Of a stretch of DNA of 64,000 nucleotides, positions 8,652 to 17,693 are shown piece after piece. The notes under the pieces were generated by a model. That model was not told the DNA's origin, ran no database searches, and saw only the letters and a program-made list of their open reading frames with translations. Source of the stretch: Alkaliphilus hydrothermalis (lineage in GTDB: Bacteria > Bacillota > Clostridia > Peptostreptococcales > Natronincolaceae); assembly GCF_016908555.1 (NCBI RefSeq), contig NZ_JAFBEE010000007.1, positions 1 to 64,000 of the forward strand. The letters run 5' to 3'. The translations under genes were made by a program, and so were the position numbers. Numbering within the stretch: position 1 is the first letter of the stretch; each line of letters begins with the position of its first letter.

Positions 8652-8954
8652 TTACGACACCCCTACATGGGGTGCGGTTCCATCAATAATTGCCACCTTA
8701 ATATCTGGAATCACTACTGCATCGACACTGTCTGGATCTGCTGAACAATGGTGTAGTTCTATGTCATGACCTCTATCTACCATTTCTTGACCTATTTTCT
8801 TCATAAGATGGGATTTACCTAATCCTGGGCCTCCCTTTAATAAGTAAAGTCTATTGGCTTCCTTTAAGTTAATAACATGTTGATAATATGAATAAAAGCC
8901 TACAGATGTGTTTCCTCCTGGGAACAAGCGTCTAATTTTTCCTTTTTTCGTCAT
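8652..8954 (-). pseudogene. Truncated P-loop ATPase, N-terminal fragment
   Basis: The 100-aa ORF starts with an intact ribosome binding site (GAGGGAAAAAA before ATG at 8954). It encodes the start of a P-loop ATPase: Walker A GGPGLGKSH at about 42-50, then HCSADPDSVDAVVIPDIKVAIIDGTAPHV. In clostridial ATPases of this type, roughly 370 aa as I recall them, that segment is followed by more protein. Here homology stops abruptly at TAPHV and the frame ends four residues later; I find no continuation of it to the left in any frame. The remnant marks the junction with the restriction-modification island. Confidence 0.75.
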
Positions 8955-9079
8955 TTTTTTCCCTCCTCATAACTAACTATCCATTTTTAGTCTATTCAAT
9001 TAATCCCGTTGGTGTGCAGATTAATTCTGGATTTAATATATCATCGCCATATACCCCACTTTCGTCGTATAGACAAATT

Positions 9080-9117
9080 AAAGCCCAAGGGCATGTTCTA
9101 TGCACAATGGGCTTTTT
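9080..9117. terminator. Terminator downstream of the Nudix gene
   Basis: An 8-bp stem, AAAGCCCA (9080-9087) with TGGGCTTT (9108-9115), with T-rich sequence after it on both strands. It follows the leftward Nudix hydrolase gene. Confidence 0.7.
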
Positions 9118-9163
9118 ACTATTTGGGATCAAGCAACGAATCTATTCTGTTTTTACTTACAAT

Positions 9164-9682
9164 TTACAAAAGTTCCTTCTTCACCAGCTCCAACACCAAA
9201 GTTTCCCTCTCAATAGAAAAACCCATGGATTCCTCTTGGTTTGTTATTACCTGTTTATTATGCTTGATTGCTTCATCCAGCTCTATCCAAACAGGTGACG
9301 AACCATTGGCGACCTCATAATCCTCCAGCTTTATATTATCAAAGTCTTCCTCTACCCTACAAACATAAAAATAAGATTCCATATGAATTAGATCATACTC
9401 TGGTTTATAATGGGGTCTATATTCATCAATATATCCGAATTCTTGGATTAAATCGATCTTCTTTGCCCCTGTTTCCTCAGCCAGCTCCCTTTTTAAGCCT
9501 TTAATCAAATCCTCCTTTGGGTCAACCCCACCCCCAGGAAAGCTATAATCGTTGTAGTACTTTGTATAAATCAATAGTATTTTTGTTCCCCTTAGGATAA
9601 TTCCCCTAGCAGAAGTTCTTTCAAAGGTTCTTCCTGCCGTTGTGTTTAGGTCCCTATGAATCATTTTTTTTATTAATCGCAA
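9164..9682 (-). CDS. Nudix hydrolase
   Basis: The 172-aa protein has a complete Nudix box, from the GGG near residue 50 to about residue 73 (GGGVDPKEDLIKGLK then RELAEETG), which binds the divalent metal and cleaves nucleoside diphosphate-linked substrates. Substrate cannot be read from sequence. The start is a TTG at 9682 preceded by AAAGAGG; the internal ATG at 9664 has no ribosome binding site. It is a single-gene transcript ending at the 9080 terminator, with no functionally linked neighbour. Confidence 0.88.
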   Translation of the reverse strand: MRLIKKMIHRDLNTTAGRTFERTSARGIILRGTKILLIYTKYYNDYSFPGGGVDPKEDLIKGLKRELAEETGAKKIDLIQEFGYIDEYRPHYKPEYDLIHMESYFYVCRVEEDFDNIKLEDYEVANGSSPVWIELDEAIKHNKQVITNQEESMGFSIERETLVLELVKKELL

Positions 9683-9827
9683 GTCATTTACCTCTTTCCT
9701 TTACATTTTAACAGCAAAAAAACCTCTCTTTATTTTATATGCGATGGTTTCTTTTGTTATAATATATAATTATAATTGGTTATAATGAAAATAGCAAAGA
9801 CGCAATCGAAAAGAAAGGAATTTATCA

Positions 9828-10433
9828 ATGAATTATACTGGAGAGAGGGTCATTCCATTTGAAATGAATCCTAAAAGTGGAATCTTAATGGAGCATATAG
9901 CCCGTTATGAGTTTGCAAGACAGTTTTGTAAAGGAAGGGTTTTAGACATAGCCTGTGGGGTGGGTTATGGCAGCGACATATTATTAGAAGAAAAACCCAA
10001 TATTACAGAATATATAGGCATTGATTCTTCAATAGAAAGCATCAATTATGCAAAGGAACACTATCCCTATTTGAAGACTAGCTACTTTGTCGAGGACGCC
10101 CTAAATGAAAACCTTCATCAAAAATATGGTACCTTTGATACCATCGTTAGCTTTGAGACAATTGAGCACTTCGAGGGGGATAACATTTTTATAAATAATC
10201 TTTATAACCTCTTAAAGCCCGACGGAACCCTGATTATTTCTACCCCCTTTGGAAGAGGTAAAGATCACCCTTGCTCCTGCCCCTACCATGTTTATCAGTA
10301 CACAGAAGAAGAATTTGTAAAAGTATTGAAAACTTTTTCTAACATCACTATGTATCATCAAATTGATGATGTAATTGAAATACCAAAGCCTGATTTTAAG
10401 TATTATTTGATGGTGGCGGTTTGTCAGAAGTAG
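9828..10433 (+). CDS. Class I SAM-dependent methyltransferase
   Basis: A 201-aa protein of the Methyltransf_11/25 type. SAM-binding motif I is VLDIACGVGYG at 38-48, the acidic residue after strand 2 is IGIDSS near 64, and FDTIVSFETIEHF near 103-115 is the post-I motif. The substrate is unknown; similar enzymes modify small molecules, lipids or sugars. The start ATG follows AAAGGAA. It stands alone, with a terminator immediately downstream. Confidence 0.85.
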   Translation: MNYTGERVIPFEMNPKSGILMEHIARYEFARQFCKGRVLDIACGVGYGSDILLEEKPNITEYIGIDSSIESINYAKEHYPYLKTSYFVEDALNENLHQKYGTFDTIVSFETIEHFEGDNIFINNLYNLLKPDGTLIISTPFGRGKDHPCSCPYHVYQYTEEEFVKVLKTFSNITMYHQIDDVIEIPKPDFKYYLMVAVCQK

Positions 10434-10473
10434 AAAAACCCTCCAAAGTCTCCAACGACTTTGAAGGGTTTTT
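10434..10473. terminator. Terminator of the methyltransferase gene
   Basis: Arms AAAAACCCTCCAAAGTC and GACTTTGAAGGGTTTTT form a long stem followed by T-rich sequence, immediately after the stop codon. It also faces the convergent small gene at 10485. Confidence 0.85.
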
Positions 10474-10484
10474 CAATTTTTGAT

Positions 10485-10676
10485 TTAATTAATTAAATGG
10501 GTAATCCAATGGATTTTAGTTAATGTTTCTTGTTTTTCCTTTTCTATTGTATCATACAACATCCCTACCTCTATCTCCCTGCCTATTTTGTGTTTTTTCA
10601 AGTTTTCTGATGAATCTTTATCTCTAGTAATATTAAGCTCCAGTTTAAAATTTCTAATACTTAATGTTTTAGTCAT
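10485..10676 (-). CDS. Small hypothetical protein, 63 aa
   Basis: Not recognised. The 63-residue ORF begins MTKTLSIRNFKLELN, is rich in charged residues and has no membrane segment. The ATG at 10676 has a fair Shine-Dalgarno (AAAGGGAG), and the ORF is bounded by a terminator at its 3' end, which favours a real gene over chance. Confidence 0.45.
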   Translation of the reverse strand: MTKTLSIRNFKLELNITRDKDSSENLKKHKIGREIEVGMLYDTIEKEKQETLTKIHWITHLIN

Positions 10677-10865
10677 TTCTTACAACTCCCTTTACATATA
10701 TTGTTAATTTAATTATAGGCTCTATTCAAATTTTCCAAAACCGTCCTTAGACTAGAATTTGTTCAGCCCCACGACGGATATCTAAGCATTAAAAAAGGCC
10801 TCCTTCCCTTAGCCCGTAGTTAGTATATTCACCATTTTCAAAAGGTGCTATTCTTTTATCGTAAA

Positions 10866-10900
10866 AAAACACAGAGTCAATAAAAACGACTCTGTGTTTT
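10866..10900. terminator. Terminator downstream of the first gerAC
   Basis: A perfect 13-bp stem, AAAACACAGAGTC (10866-10878) with its complement (10888-10900), symmetrical for both directions. It closes the leftward germination operon gerAA-gerAC. Confidence 0.85.
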
Positions 10901-10922
10901 GCTATTAGATTGTTATCCTCAC

Positions 10923-12032
10923 CTATCTAAAACTGGTGATATTGGTGCTACCCTCCAGCTGATGCTCCACCTCTAATTGTAGCTGGGTAATGGACAGGGG
11001 ATCTTCCAAATCTAAATTAGGATATTTCCTCTCCATTAGTTCTGTTATTTGAAATATATCAAAACCCTCCTCCTTCATTTTTGCAAATAAGGCCATACAG
11101 TTATCTTTAATGGTTCTTTCTACCGACTCTTCTACTTTTTCAATATTTTCTTTAGTAAAAATTAAGGGGCTTTGGGTTTCTCCAAAGATTGTTCTTATGT
11201 AAATTTTCTTCTTTAATAGGATTTTTTCACCATCATACTCTATTTCCGTTTTAGTCTTATTTTTAATGGTATCTACAGAAATCAGTTTCTCCTTATCCTC
11301 AATATGAGGGATCGATATTAAAGCCCGATCTATTCTATTTTGCAGGTATCGATAGAACTTCATCTCCGATTGGCTTAACCTTCCCACCATGACATCATCC
11401 TGCATAATCGCCCCTTCTTCTGCCATTAGATTTGTACTAACAGGATTTTTTTCCAACTGAAGAATAGAGAGGATATGGGTTCTATCCTCCATTATCCGAT
11501 AATTCAAATATTGATTTACCCTGTCTAATCGATGCTGTTTTACTAAAAATGGATTCTCCATCAGCTCATCTAAATATAGACCAATGTATTCATTTTGTTT
11601 TATCTCATAATCCACAATATCCTGTGGAGATTCAGTTGTCACCAAGGTGTAGGAGCGAAGGATCAATTCTTGATTCCTTTCCAATATATCCATAATGGGC
11701 TTAATACCCCTCCGGGCAACCCTTTCAGTCACAATAAAGGCTTTATTTTGCGTATAATCCACCTTATAGCTAGCTTTATGATTGAATTGCCTTGCGGCCT
11801 CATAAACAGATTTGCTTTTGGACTGGAGAAAAATTTTTTCCCCTTGCTCAGCATTGGTTTGATTACTCCGATAAGAGTGGAAGCCCTCTACAGTCAGTAC
11901 ATATTCATCATCCTCATTGATGTCCACAATGACAGCAGTAACAAAAATGACCTTATTTATGTCCCTATAGGAGAAACATCCCGTTAAGAGTAGACTTGAT
12001 AAAATAGTGAATACCAGCACCAATCGTTTCAT
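10923..12032 (-). CDS. Spore germination lipoprotein, GerAC family
   Basis: The 369-aa protein is the lipoprotein (C) subunit of a GerA-type germinant receptor, located in the inner spore membrane. A lipoprotein signal peptide ends in LLLTGC with the lipid-attached Cys19, followed by SYRDINKV, near the usual WWDRREI position of the family. The remainder matches the three-domain Ger(x)C layout, ending in the conserved segment with MKEEGFDIFQITELMERKYP. Its ATG overlaps the gerAA stop by 4 nt, so translation is coupled. The partner gerAB lies on the opposite strand at 13573. Confidence 0.93.
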   Translation of the reverse strand: MKRLVLVFTILSSLLLTGCFSYRDINKVIFVTAVIVDINEDDEYVLTVEGFHSYRSNQTNAEQGEKIFLQSKSKSVYEAARQFNHKASYKVDYTQNKAFIVTERVARRGIKPIMDILERNQELILRSYTLVTTESPQDIVDYEIKQNEYIGLYLDELMENPFLVKQHRLDRVNQYLNYRIMEDRTHILSILQLEKNPVSTNLMAEEGAIMQDDVMVGRLSQSEMKFYRYLQNRIDRALISIPHIEDKEKLISVDTIKNKTKTEIEYDGEKILLKKKIYIRTIFGETQSPLIFTKENIEKVEESVERTIKDNCMALFAKMKEEGFDIFQITELMERKYPNLDLEDPLSITQLQLEVEHQLEGSTNITSFR

Positions 12033-13459
12033 GATTCTTTCCCCTCTTCAAAGATATTGTCAGATATGCTACGTAAGTCCCCCCTAAAGACTAAATCTTT
12101 AAATTTAAACTTTTTGAAGGTTCCCAATGGATAGAGGAAGGGATATCCACAGCTGGTGAGGCTGGATATGTGGGAAACAAACACACTAAAACCTATATAA
12201 AAACCCGGTAGTCCCAATAAAGCAGAAAAAATTAAAATGATATTTGACCAAATGACTATGGGACCATATAACTTTGGTATTAAGAACAATGATATTGAAG
12301 CTAGGGCCACCACTAAAACGGTGATTTCCGATGCCAATCCTGCACCGATTGCAGCATCCCCTAAGATCAGGGCACCAACAATACTGAGGGCAGATCCAAT
12401 AGGTTGGGGCAGCCGTATTCCAGCTTCCCTTAATACCTGGAAAAAAAACATCATGATCATGATCTCCACCACTGTTGGAAAAGGTACCCCGGCCCTTGTG
12501 ACAGCTAAACGGAAAACAAAAATGGTGGGAATAAGCTTGTAATGGTATGTATTCAAGGCCAAATATAGACCCGGTAACAACAAAGCAATCAATAGGCCTG
12601 TCCAACGGACCAATCGAAAATAGTTTTGAGCATATTTATTACCATAATAGTCATCTCCAGTACTGAGGTTCTCCAAGAAAAAATGGGGGGCCGTTACGAC
12701 AAAGGGAGTATTATCTGCCAATATGACAACCCGCCCCTCTGTCATATGGGCTACGGCTACATCAGGCTTTTCAGTATAACCAATCGTATCAAAAATAGAA
12801 CGCTTTTCCTGTAATCGTTCGTCTATATATTTTGAGCCAACAAGATACTCTACTTCTTCATTTTCTAATCGCTGCCGTATGTAGTCCACCAGCTCTTTGG
12901 GGGCTTCACCCTCCAGGTAACACATAACTACAGTGGCATGATTGCTTGTTCCGATACGTAGGTTTTCAAGCTTTAATTTTTTGTCCTTCAATCTTTTCCT
13001 AATAAGGGATATATTATCGTTTGTACTCTCGTTGAATCCCTCCCTTGGACCTTTGATAACGGACTCCGTGGGGGGTTCTTGTATAGCACGAAAGCTATAC
13101 TTTTTAGTTTCGCAGTAAATAATCTCATCAGCAAAACTAAATAGTAAAACAACGTTACCCGACAGAATATGCTGCAATAATTCTTCGTTAGAATGGACAT
13201 ATTCAGTAATTCCCACCTCAATAATAGAGTTCTTTATAAAGTCCATATGCTGACCCCTTAATTCTGTCTTCATCAGTGGCCTAATGACATAATCATTAAC
13301 TTGCACTACATCACAGATATTATCTATGAAAATTGCAGTTACTTCTCCACCGTCTGAAATGATTATGCGATATGTGACATCATAGCATTTAGCTAATGTT
13401 TTTTGAATTTCCTCAAGTTTCTCCTTGTATTTATGTATCATAATATTATTTTTGCTCAT
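12029..13459 (-). CDS. Spore germination receptor subunit, GerAA family
   Basis: The A subunit of a GerA-type germinant receptor, 476 aa. A soluble N-terminal region (about 1-270) carries family blocks such as IRKRLKDKKLKLENLRIG and VAVAHMTEGRVVILADNTPFV. It is followed by several membrane segments (about 290-430), including the conserved AGVPFPTVVEIMIM and LREAGIRLPQPIGSALSIVGALILGDAA stretches. It binds or transduces the germinant signal together with the B and C subunits. It is the first gene of a leftward operon and is divergent from gerAB across a 113-nt gap. Confidence 0.95.
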   Translation of the reverse strand: MSKNNIMIHKYKEKLEEIQKTLAKCYDVTYRIIISDGGEVTAIFIDNICDVVQVNDYVIRPLMKTELRGQHMDFIKNSIIEVGITEYVHSNEELLQHILSGNVVLLFSFADEIIYCETKKYSFRAIQEPPTESVIKGPREGFNESTNDNISLIRKRLKDKKLKLENLRIGTSNHATVVMCYLEGEAPKELVDYIRQRLENEEVEYLVGSKYIDERLQEKRSIFDTIGYTEKPDVAVAHMTEGRVVILADNTPFVVTAPHFFLENLSTGDDYYGNKYAQNYFRLVRWTGLLIALLLPGLYLALNTYHYKLIPTIFVFRLAVTRAGVPFPTVVEIMIMMFFFQVLREAGIRLPQPIGSALSIVGALILGDAAIGAGLASEITVLVVALASISLFLIPKLYGPIVIWSNIILIFSALLGLPGFYIGFSVFVSHISSLTSCGYPFLYPLGTFKKFKFKDLVFRGDLRSISDNIFEEGKES

Positions 13460-13572
13460 CTACATCACCCCATACACTATTGTTGGTCATTGGGTTGAAT
13501 AATATTCTAATGAGTGGTAATAATGGATAGATGAATCTTAAGATTTACAAGCTAAATAAAAGGAGAGAGTAT

Positions 13573-14658
13573 ATGGATAAAATTAATCCAAAGCACTATG
13601 CTTTTTTAATACTGGCCACTTGCATTGTATCCCTAAAGACCTATCCTAAGGTTTTTATCCAGAACGGTTTAAGGGACAGCTGGGTGGCAGTGATTACTTC
13701 CTCAATTTTAATACTACTGTTCTTGATATACGTCATCAAAACCTGTCAAAAAAATAATGTCTATAACCTTGTTGAAATATTTCAAGGGGCTTTGGGTAAG
13801 ACCTTCGGCAATGTGATGTTGGGACTCTTTTGTCTAACACTTTTTTTTACTTTAGTGGAAAGTGCAGCGGTAGAGGCCAGTTCGATGCATACCAATATGC
13901 TAGTGGCAACCCCTGTATGGTTTTTTATACTATTTTTTGTAGGTCCAGCTATTTATACCCTAAAGCAGGACCTTGTGGCCATCATTACAGTTACCCTAAT
14001 TGGCATTTCCCTCATTATTATCGCCGGTATGAATTTAGCAGCCATGACCCATCCCTATAAGGATTATAGTCTACTTTTTCCTGTTTTCGCCCGAGGGATT
14101 AGTGGCGGTTTTATACTCTCTATCCTCCAAACCTTAGGTTTATTTGGTTGTGTATCAATTACTTTTCCCTACTTAGTGGATGTAACTTCAAAGAAAAGAC
14201 TCCTCCTTTATGCTGTTTTGGGGATACTCTTCGTCATACAAATGCAGATTGTTTCAACCACAGGCGTCATCGCAACCTTTGATATTTCCCGAATCAATCA
14301 AATGCCTTATCCAAAGCTTCTGCAAACCCAATTGGTCAGTCATTTTCGTTTCTTAGAGGCTGGAGAATTATTCGTCATGCTGCAAATAGTCGGGGGCTGG
14401 TATATAAAGTATGTGGTCACCTTCTATGCCCTCATTAAAATCCTGAAGGGTTTAAAAATCAATACCCCCTATATGATTTATATCATCAGTCTAATGGTGG
14501 CTATATCCGCCTATTTGGCTGGAAATGACTTATTTGTCCTCTTTAGGTTCTTGGCGTACTATACCTACATTGCTTTTGTTGGCTTCGTGGTCATTCCAAC
14601 CTTTGTGTTTGCAGTATTTTCCTTCAAAAATCAAAAATCCCCCAGTGGAAATGTGTAG
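13573..14658 (+). CDS. Spore germination permease, GerAB family
   Basis: The B subunit, an amino acid permease-like integral membrane protein of 361 aa with about 10 membrane segments (APC superfamily, spore permease family). An upstream in-frame ATG exists at 13531, but AAAGGAGAG lies just ahead of the ATG at 13573 and the family alignment starts at MDKINPKHYAF, so 13573 is the start. It is divergent from gerAA-gerAC, so this receptor is encoded on two opposing transcripts sharing one control region, unlike the usual single A-B-C or A-C-B operon. Confidence 0.93.
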   Translation: MDKINPKHYAFLILATCIVSLKTYPKVFIQNGLRDSWVAVITSSILILLFLIYVIKTCQKNNVYNLVEIFQGALGKTFGNVMLGLFCLTLFFTLVESAAVEASSMHTNMLVATPVWFFILFFVGPAIYTLKQDLVAIITVTLIGISLIIIAGMNLAAMTHPYKDYSLLFPVFARGISGGFILSILQTLGLFGCVSITFPYLVDVTSKKRLLLYAVLGILFVIQMQIVSTTGVIATFDISRINQMPYPKLLQTQLVSHFRFLEAGELFVMLQIVGGWYIKYVVTFYALIKILKGLKINTPYMIYIISLMVAISAYLAGNDLFVLFRFLAYYTYIAFVGFVVIPTFVFAVFSFKNQKSPSGNV

Positions 14659-14703
14659 CCATCCAGCAACAAGACCTCAACAAAGGGGTAAGGGATACAT
14701 CAA

Positions 14704-14748
14704 TTAAGCCCCAAAATCCTTTCTAGGATGTCGGGGCTTAAAGTTTTT
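14704..14748. terminator. Shared terminator between gerAB and the PKD-like gene
   Basis: TTAAGCCCC (14704-14712) pairs with GGGGCTTAA (14733-14741), followed by AGTTTTT. It lies between two convergent genes. Confidence 0.8.
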
Positions 14749-16441
14749 ATTTGTATGTATTAAATTCTAAATCCGCCACCCAAAATGGTCTTTGAAAGGA
14801 TGTAAATTCCATTACTACCTTCTTCAATGCTTCATTGGATAACTGTAGGTTAATTAGCTCCCAACGATCTGGGATCTTAATCGTATGGGATGCTTTATTC
14901 AGATATTTAAGATTGCCATCTTGATTATATCCTTTTATATTAAATTCAATTTGATTAACTGTATTTGACTTTACCCAGAAGCTCAAAGTATCGTAAATAC
15001 TTTCATCATGCAAATCGACGGAGACATAGGGGGACTCTCCTTCTATTGCTTCTATTTTCCACGAAGCGTCTGTATCCTTTGTGTTAGTATCATCGTCCGA
15101 TACGCCATCTCCAAGGGTAACACTATACTTTTTCTCATCTTCTATACTACCTACATGCAGCTCTTCCTGCCCTTCATCTACCTTTGCTAAATCAACAGTA
15201 ATGACCTTTCTATACTCTTCACTCCATTGGTCAAGACGATCCCTCACCTTTAAACTAATGGTATACTCTCCACCTTCATGAAAGGCTAGCGTTAAATTCT
15301 TAGTAGCTGCACTGGTGATGACCTTATCCTTCTTAGCAATCTCCCAGTGATATTCCTCTAGGCTGTTTCCTTCTCCCTTGGCTTGACTTTCATTGGTGAA
15401 TTTCCAACGATCCTCCTTTTCTACCACAGTAAAATAGGCGATAGGCATTAATTCAGACAATTGTTGATTTTCTTCACCTGCATTTAGATTAAAGAAAGTC
15501 CCCAAGGAAGCGTTGTTTAGTAGTGCATAAATCCCAACACCCATTAGTAGTACAATAGATGCAACTATTGGGATCACTTTTGAAAACCGCTTATTTTCAG
15601 ACCTACTTACTTCTTCTAGTGCTAAATCCTGTTCTTCCAGCTGAAGATCCTCTGTATGATCTTCCTTGAAGCCTTCTTTGTAGTCTTCCTCTTTATTTTT
15701 TTCTTCTGCATCTAAAGAGGCTTTCTTCATCCAAGATATAATCCCCTTATTCTTACGGGAAGCCCTTGTCCTAGGTTCAATACTTTCTACGCACAAATGA
15801 TAAATATAGAGTTTACGGAATTCCTCCATAATGTCTTTAAAGCTATTGAACTTTGTATTATTTTTTAAATCAAAAATAAACTGATGTACTTCCTGAAGCA
15901 AGATTTCTTCCCTTTTTAAATTCCTATACTCAAAATAAATTAACTTTTCTAAAACTATACTAATCTTATTGCACAAATAATTAATATCTATATCCTCTGA
16001 AGCTTCATTAATTAAATACAATTCATCAAAGACAATCTTTCCATCCTTTACAACTAGTTGTGTCTCATCAATCAGAATATTTTTACTGATTGCCTCTAGA
16101 GGGTCATATTTCGTAATCTCCTGTAGATATGAAAAAGCAAGGCTCATCCGCCCTTCAATAGGGATATAGTTTTCCTCTAAATAGATTAGCAATGGATCTG
16201 CTTCTATTACCTTAGTAATAAATACGACTTCATCCTCCATCACCTCTGAATCTACTAGATTCGTTAATATATCCGATAGTTGCTCCCTTTTTAAAACATC
16301 GACAAATTTAAGGTTTTTTATATGGTTAATGACTACAGGATTACCATTCTCCGATAATTCCATTCCAATATATATCTCCTGTTGGTCCGTTATTTTAAAG
16401 GTATCTACTATTTCATATTTTGAGATATAGTTGTACTTCAT
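14747..16441 (-). CDS. Membrane protein: kinase-like N-domain, TM, PKD-like and C-terminal beta domain
   Basis: Not assignable to a named family. About 285 cytoplasmic residues come first, with a weak protein-kinase flavour (YEIVDTFKITDQQEIYIGME; later SKNILIDE...KDGKIVFDE) but no catalytic Lys, HRD or DFG. After a charged Glu/Lys-rich linker there is one membrane helix (VIPIVASIVLLMGVGIYALL), then outside a PKD-like beta domain (PIAYFTVVEK ... GGEYTISLKVRD) and a C-terminal beta-sandwich resembling carbohydrate-binding modules. An ATG at 16465 would add 8 residues; 16441 is chosen for its AAAGGATGG site. It lies between germination genes and a capA-like gene, so a spore or envelope role is possible. 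Confidence 0.72.
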   Translation of the reverse strand: MKYNYISKYEIVDTFKITDQQEIYIGMELSENGNPVVINHIKNLKFVDVLKREQLSDILTNLVDSEVMEDEVVFITKVIEADPLLIYLEENYIPIEGRMSLAFSYLQEITKYDPLEAISKNILIDETQLVVKDGKIVFDELYLINEASEDIDINYLCNKISIVLEKLIYFEYRNLKREEILLQEVHQFIFDLKNNTKFNSFKDIMEEFRKLYIYHLCVESIEPRTRASRKNKGIISWMKKASLDAEEKNKEEDYKEGFKEDHTEDLQLEEQDLALEEVSRSENKRFSKVIPIVASIVLLMGVGIYALLNNASLGTFFNLNAGEENQQLSELMPIAYFTVVEKEDRWKFTNESQAKGEGNSLEEYHWEIAKKDKVITSAATKNLTLAFHEGGEYTISLKVRDRLDQWSEEYRKVITVDLAKVDEGQEELHVGSIEDEKKYSVTLGDGVSDDDTNTKDTDASWKIEAIEGESPYVSVDLHDESIYDTLSFWVKSNTVNQIEFNIKGYNQDGNLKYLNKASHTIKIPDRWELINLQLSNEALKKVVMEFTSFQRPFWVADLEFNTYK

Positions 16442-16550
16442 ATTTTTACCATCCTTTAATGACATTATTGTCTTACTCTACATATTAATGTTTCTTAGAT
16501 AATTCATAAATGGGCATAATGTCCTATTTTCAATCTGTAGATTTAATTTC

Positions 16551-17693
16551 TTAGTGTTTCGGAGTAATAACCCCTTTTTCATCTAGCTTAATAGTAGGGG
16601 ATATTCTTTGCAGTCTTTCTAGTATCCTTTGTCCATCTACCCCCTCTTTTAAATGCTGTGCCAATGCAAACTTTATTTTACCTGGCCATACCTTCGCAAA
16701 TTCAATCTTTTCCTTAGAAAGTTCGACTTCAAGGGCAACAAACTCATTTGCCACATTATGTCTACTGGTGGTAAAAATAAAATTTCCTAGGGAATAAGCT
16801 GTCAGCTGCCCATTACCCCTCCATTTTATCTCCTGTACTACGTGGGGATGGGCTCCAATGATTAAACTTACTCCAGCCTCCACCAACTTTTCGTCTAAGT
16901 TTAATTGATGTTGATTGGGTTGGTGGGCTAGTTCTTCCCCCCAGTGGACAAAAACAATCACATGATCCACCTTTTCCCGCCATTCCTTTATATAGGCTAA
17001 TAGGGGTTCGTAGGTATATGCAGTTGCCATTCCGGGATGATTTTCTCCTGCAGTCCAAGTATTTATTGGGATTACCCTAGATACACCAAAAATCGCTACA
17101 GAGACACCATTGATTTCCTCTACATGGGGTCGAAATGCAGCCTCTTGATTTTCTCCAACTCCAATATATTGATATTGTAGTTTATTTAATTCCTCCATCG
17201 TCTCAGCCAAGGGTCCATCCATTCCATGATTGTTTGCTAAGGAAAATAAAAGTTTTTCCCGTAGGGGATTAAATAAAACAAAGTTCTCTGGCTTAGTTTG
17301 AAAAGCATAGGCCTTTTCCATTAATTGCCTACTGGTCCCCACGGATGTTTCTAGGTTAAGGACTACTAAATCCCCTTGCTGCAATATTGGCAAAAATTCA
17401 GTTAAGGGATAGTCAAGTCCCTTTTCCTTCATCACTCCGTCCACATGTCCATCCATCATGGTGTCCCCTGCGAAAATGAGCTTGATCCTGTTGGATTTGG
17501 GGGCATCTACTTTCTTCGTATTGTTGTCTGGGTTTTGCTTTTCCTTTTGATTGTTGTTTTGGTCTTGGTTTTGGTTTTTATTGGGTATCACTGGGCCTTC
17601 AGCGATATCCTTCTTTGCATCAGATTGATTACATCCACTTAACATTACCAGGACTACAATACCCATCATTAATAAAAGCTTTAATTTTTTCAT
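16551..17693 (-). CDS. CapA-family lipoprotein (PgsA-like)
   Basis: A 380-aa member of the CapA/PgsA family, related to metallophosphoesterases and found in poly-gamma-glutamate and other capsule systems. The lipoprotein signal ends in LVMLSGC (Cys21) and is followed by an Asn/Gln-rich linker. Family motifs are FAGDTMMDGHVDG, LNLETSVGT, SLANNHGMDGP, IIGAHPHVVQ and YSLGNFIF, including the likely metal-binding Asp, Asn and His residues. No capB/capC ligase genes are present, so a stand-alone role in envelope or spore biology is more likely than capsule synthesis. The ATG has a GAGGTGG site; a TATAAT lies about 35 nt upstream of it. Confidence 0.9.
   Translation of the reverse strand: MKKLKLLLMMGIVVLVMLSGCNQSDAKKDIAEGPVIPNKNQNQDQNNNQKEKQNPDNNTKKVDAPKSNRIKLIFAGDTMMDGHVDGVMKEKGLDYPLTEFLPILQQGDLVVLNLETSVGTSRQLMEKAYAFQTKPENFVLFNPLREKLLFSLANNHGMDGPLAETMEELNKLQYQYIGVGENQEAAFRPHVEEINGVSVAIFGVSRVIPINTWTAGENHPGMATAYTYEPLLAYIKEWREKVDHVIVFVHWGEELAHQPNQHQLNLDEKLVEAGVSLIIGAHPHVVQEIKWRGNGQLTAYSLGNFIFTTSRHNVANEFVALEVELSKEKIEFAKVWPGKIKFALAQHLKEGVDGQRILERLQRISPTIKLDEKGVITPKH

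Noticed and set aside
9009..9504. Several rightward ORFs of 78-103 aa over the Nudix gene
   Set aside because: They are antisense to a clear Nudix hydrolase and have no ribosome binding site or family.
12186..12605. 139-aa ORF inside gerAA in another frame
   Set aside because: Rich in Cys, His and Trp typical of an out-of-frame reading of a membrane protein; gerAA is unmistakable here.
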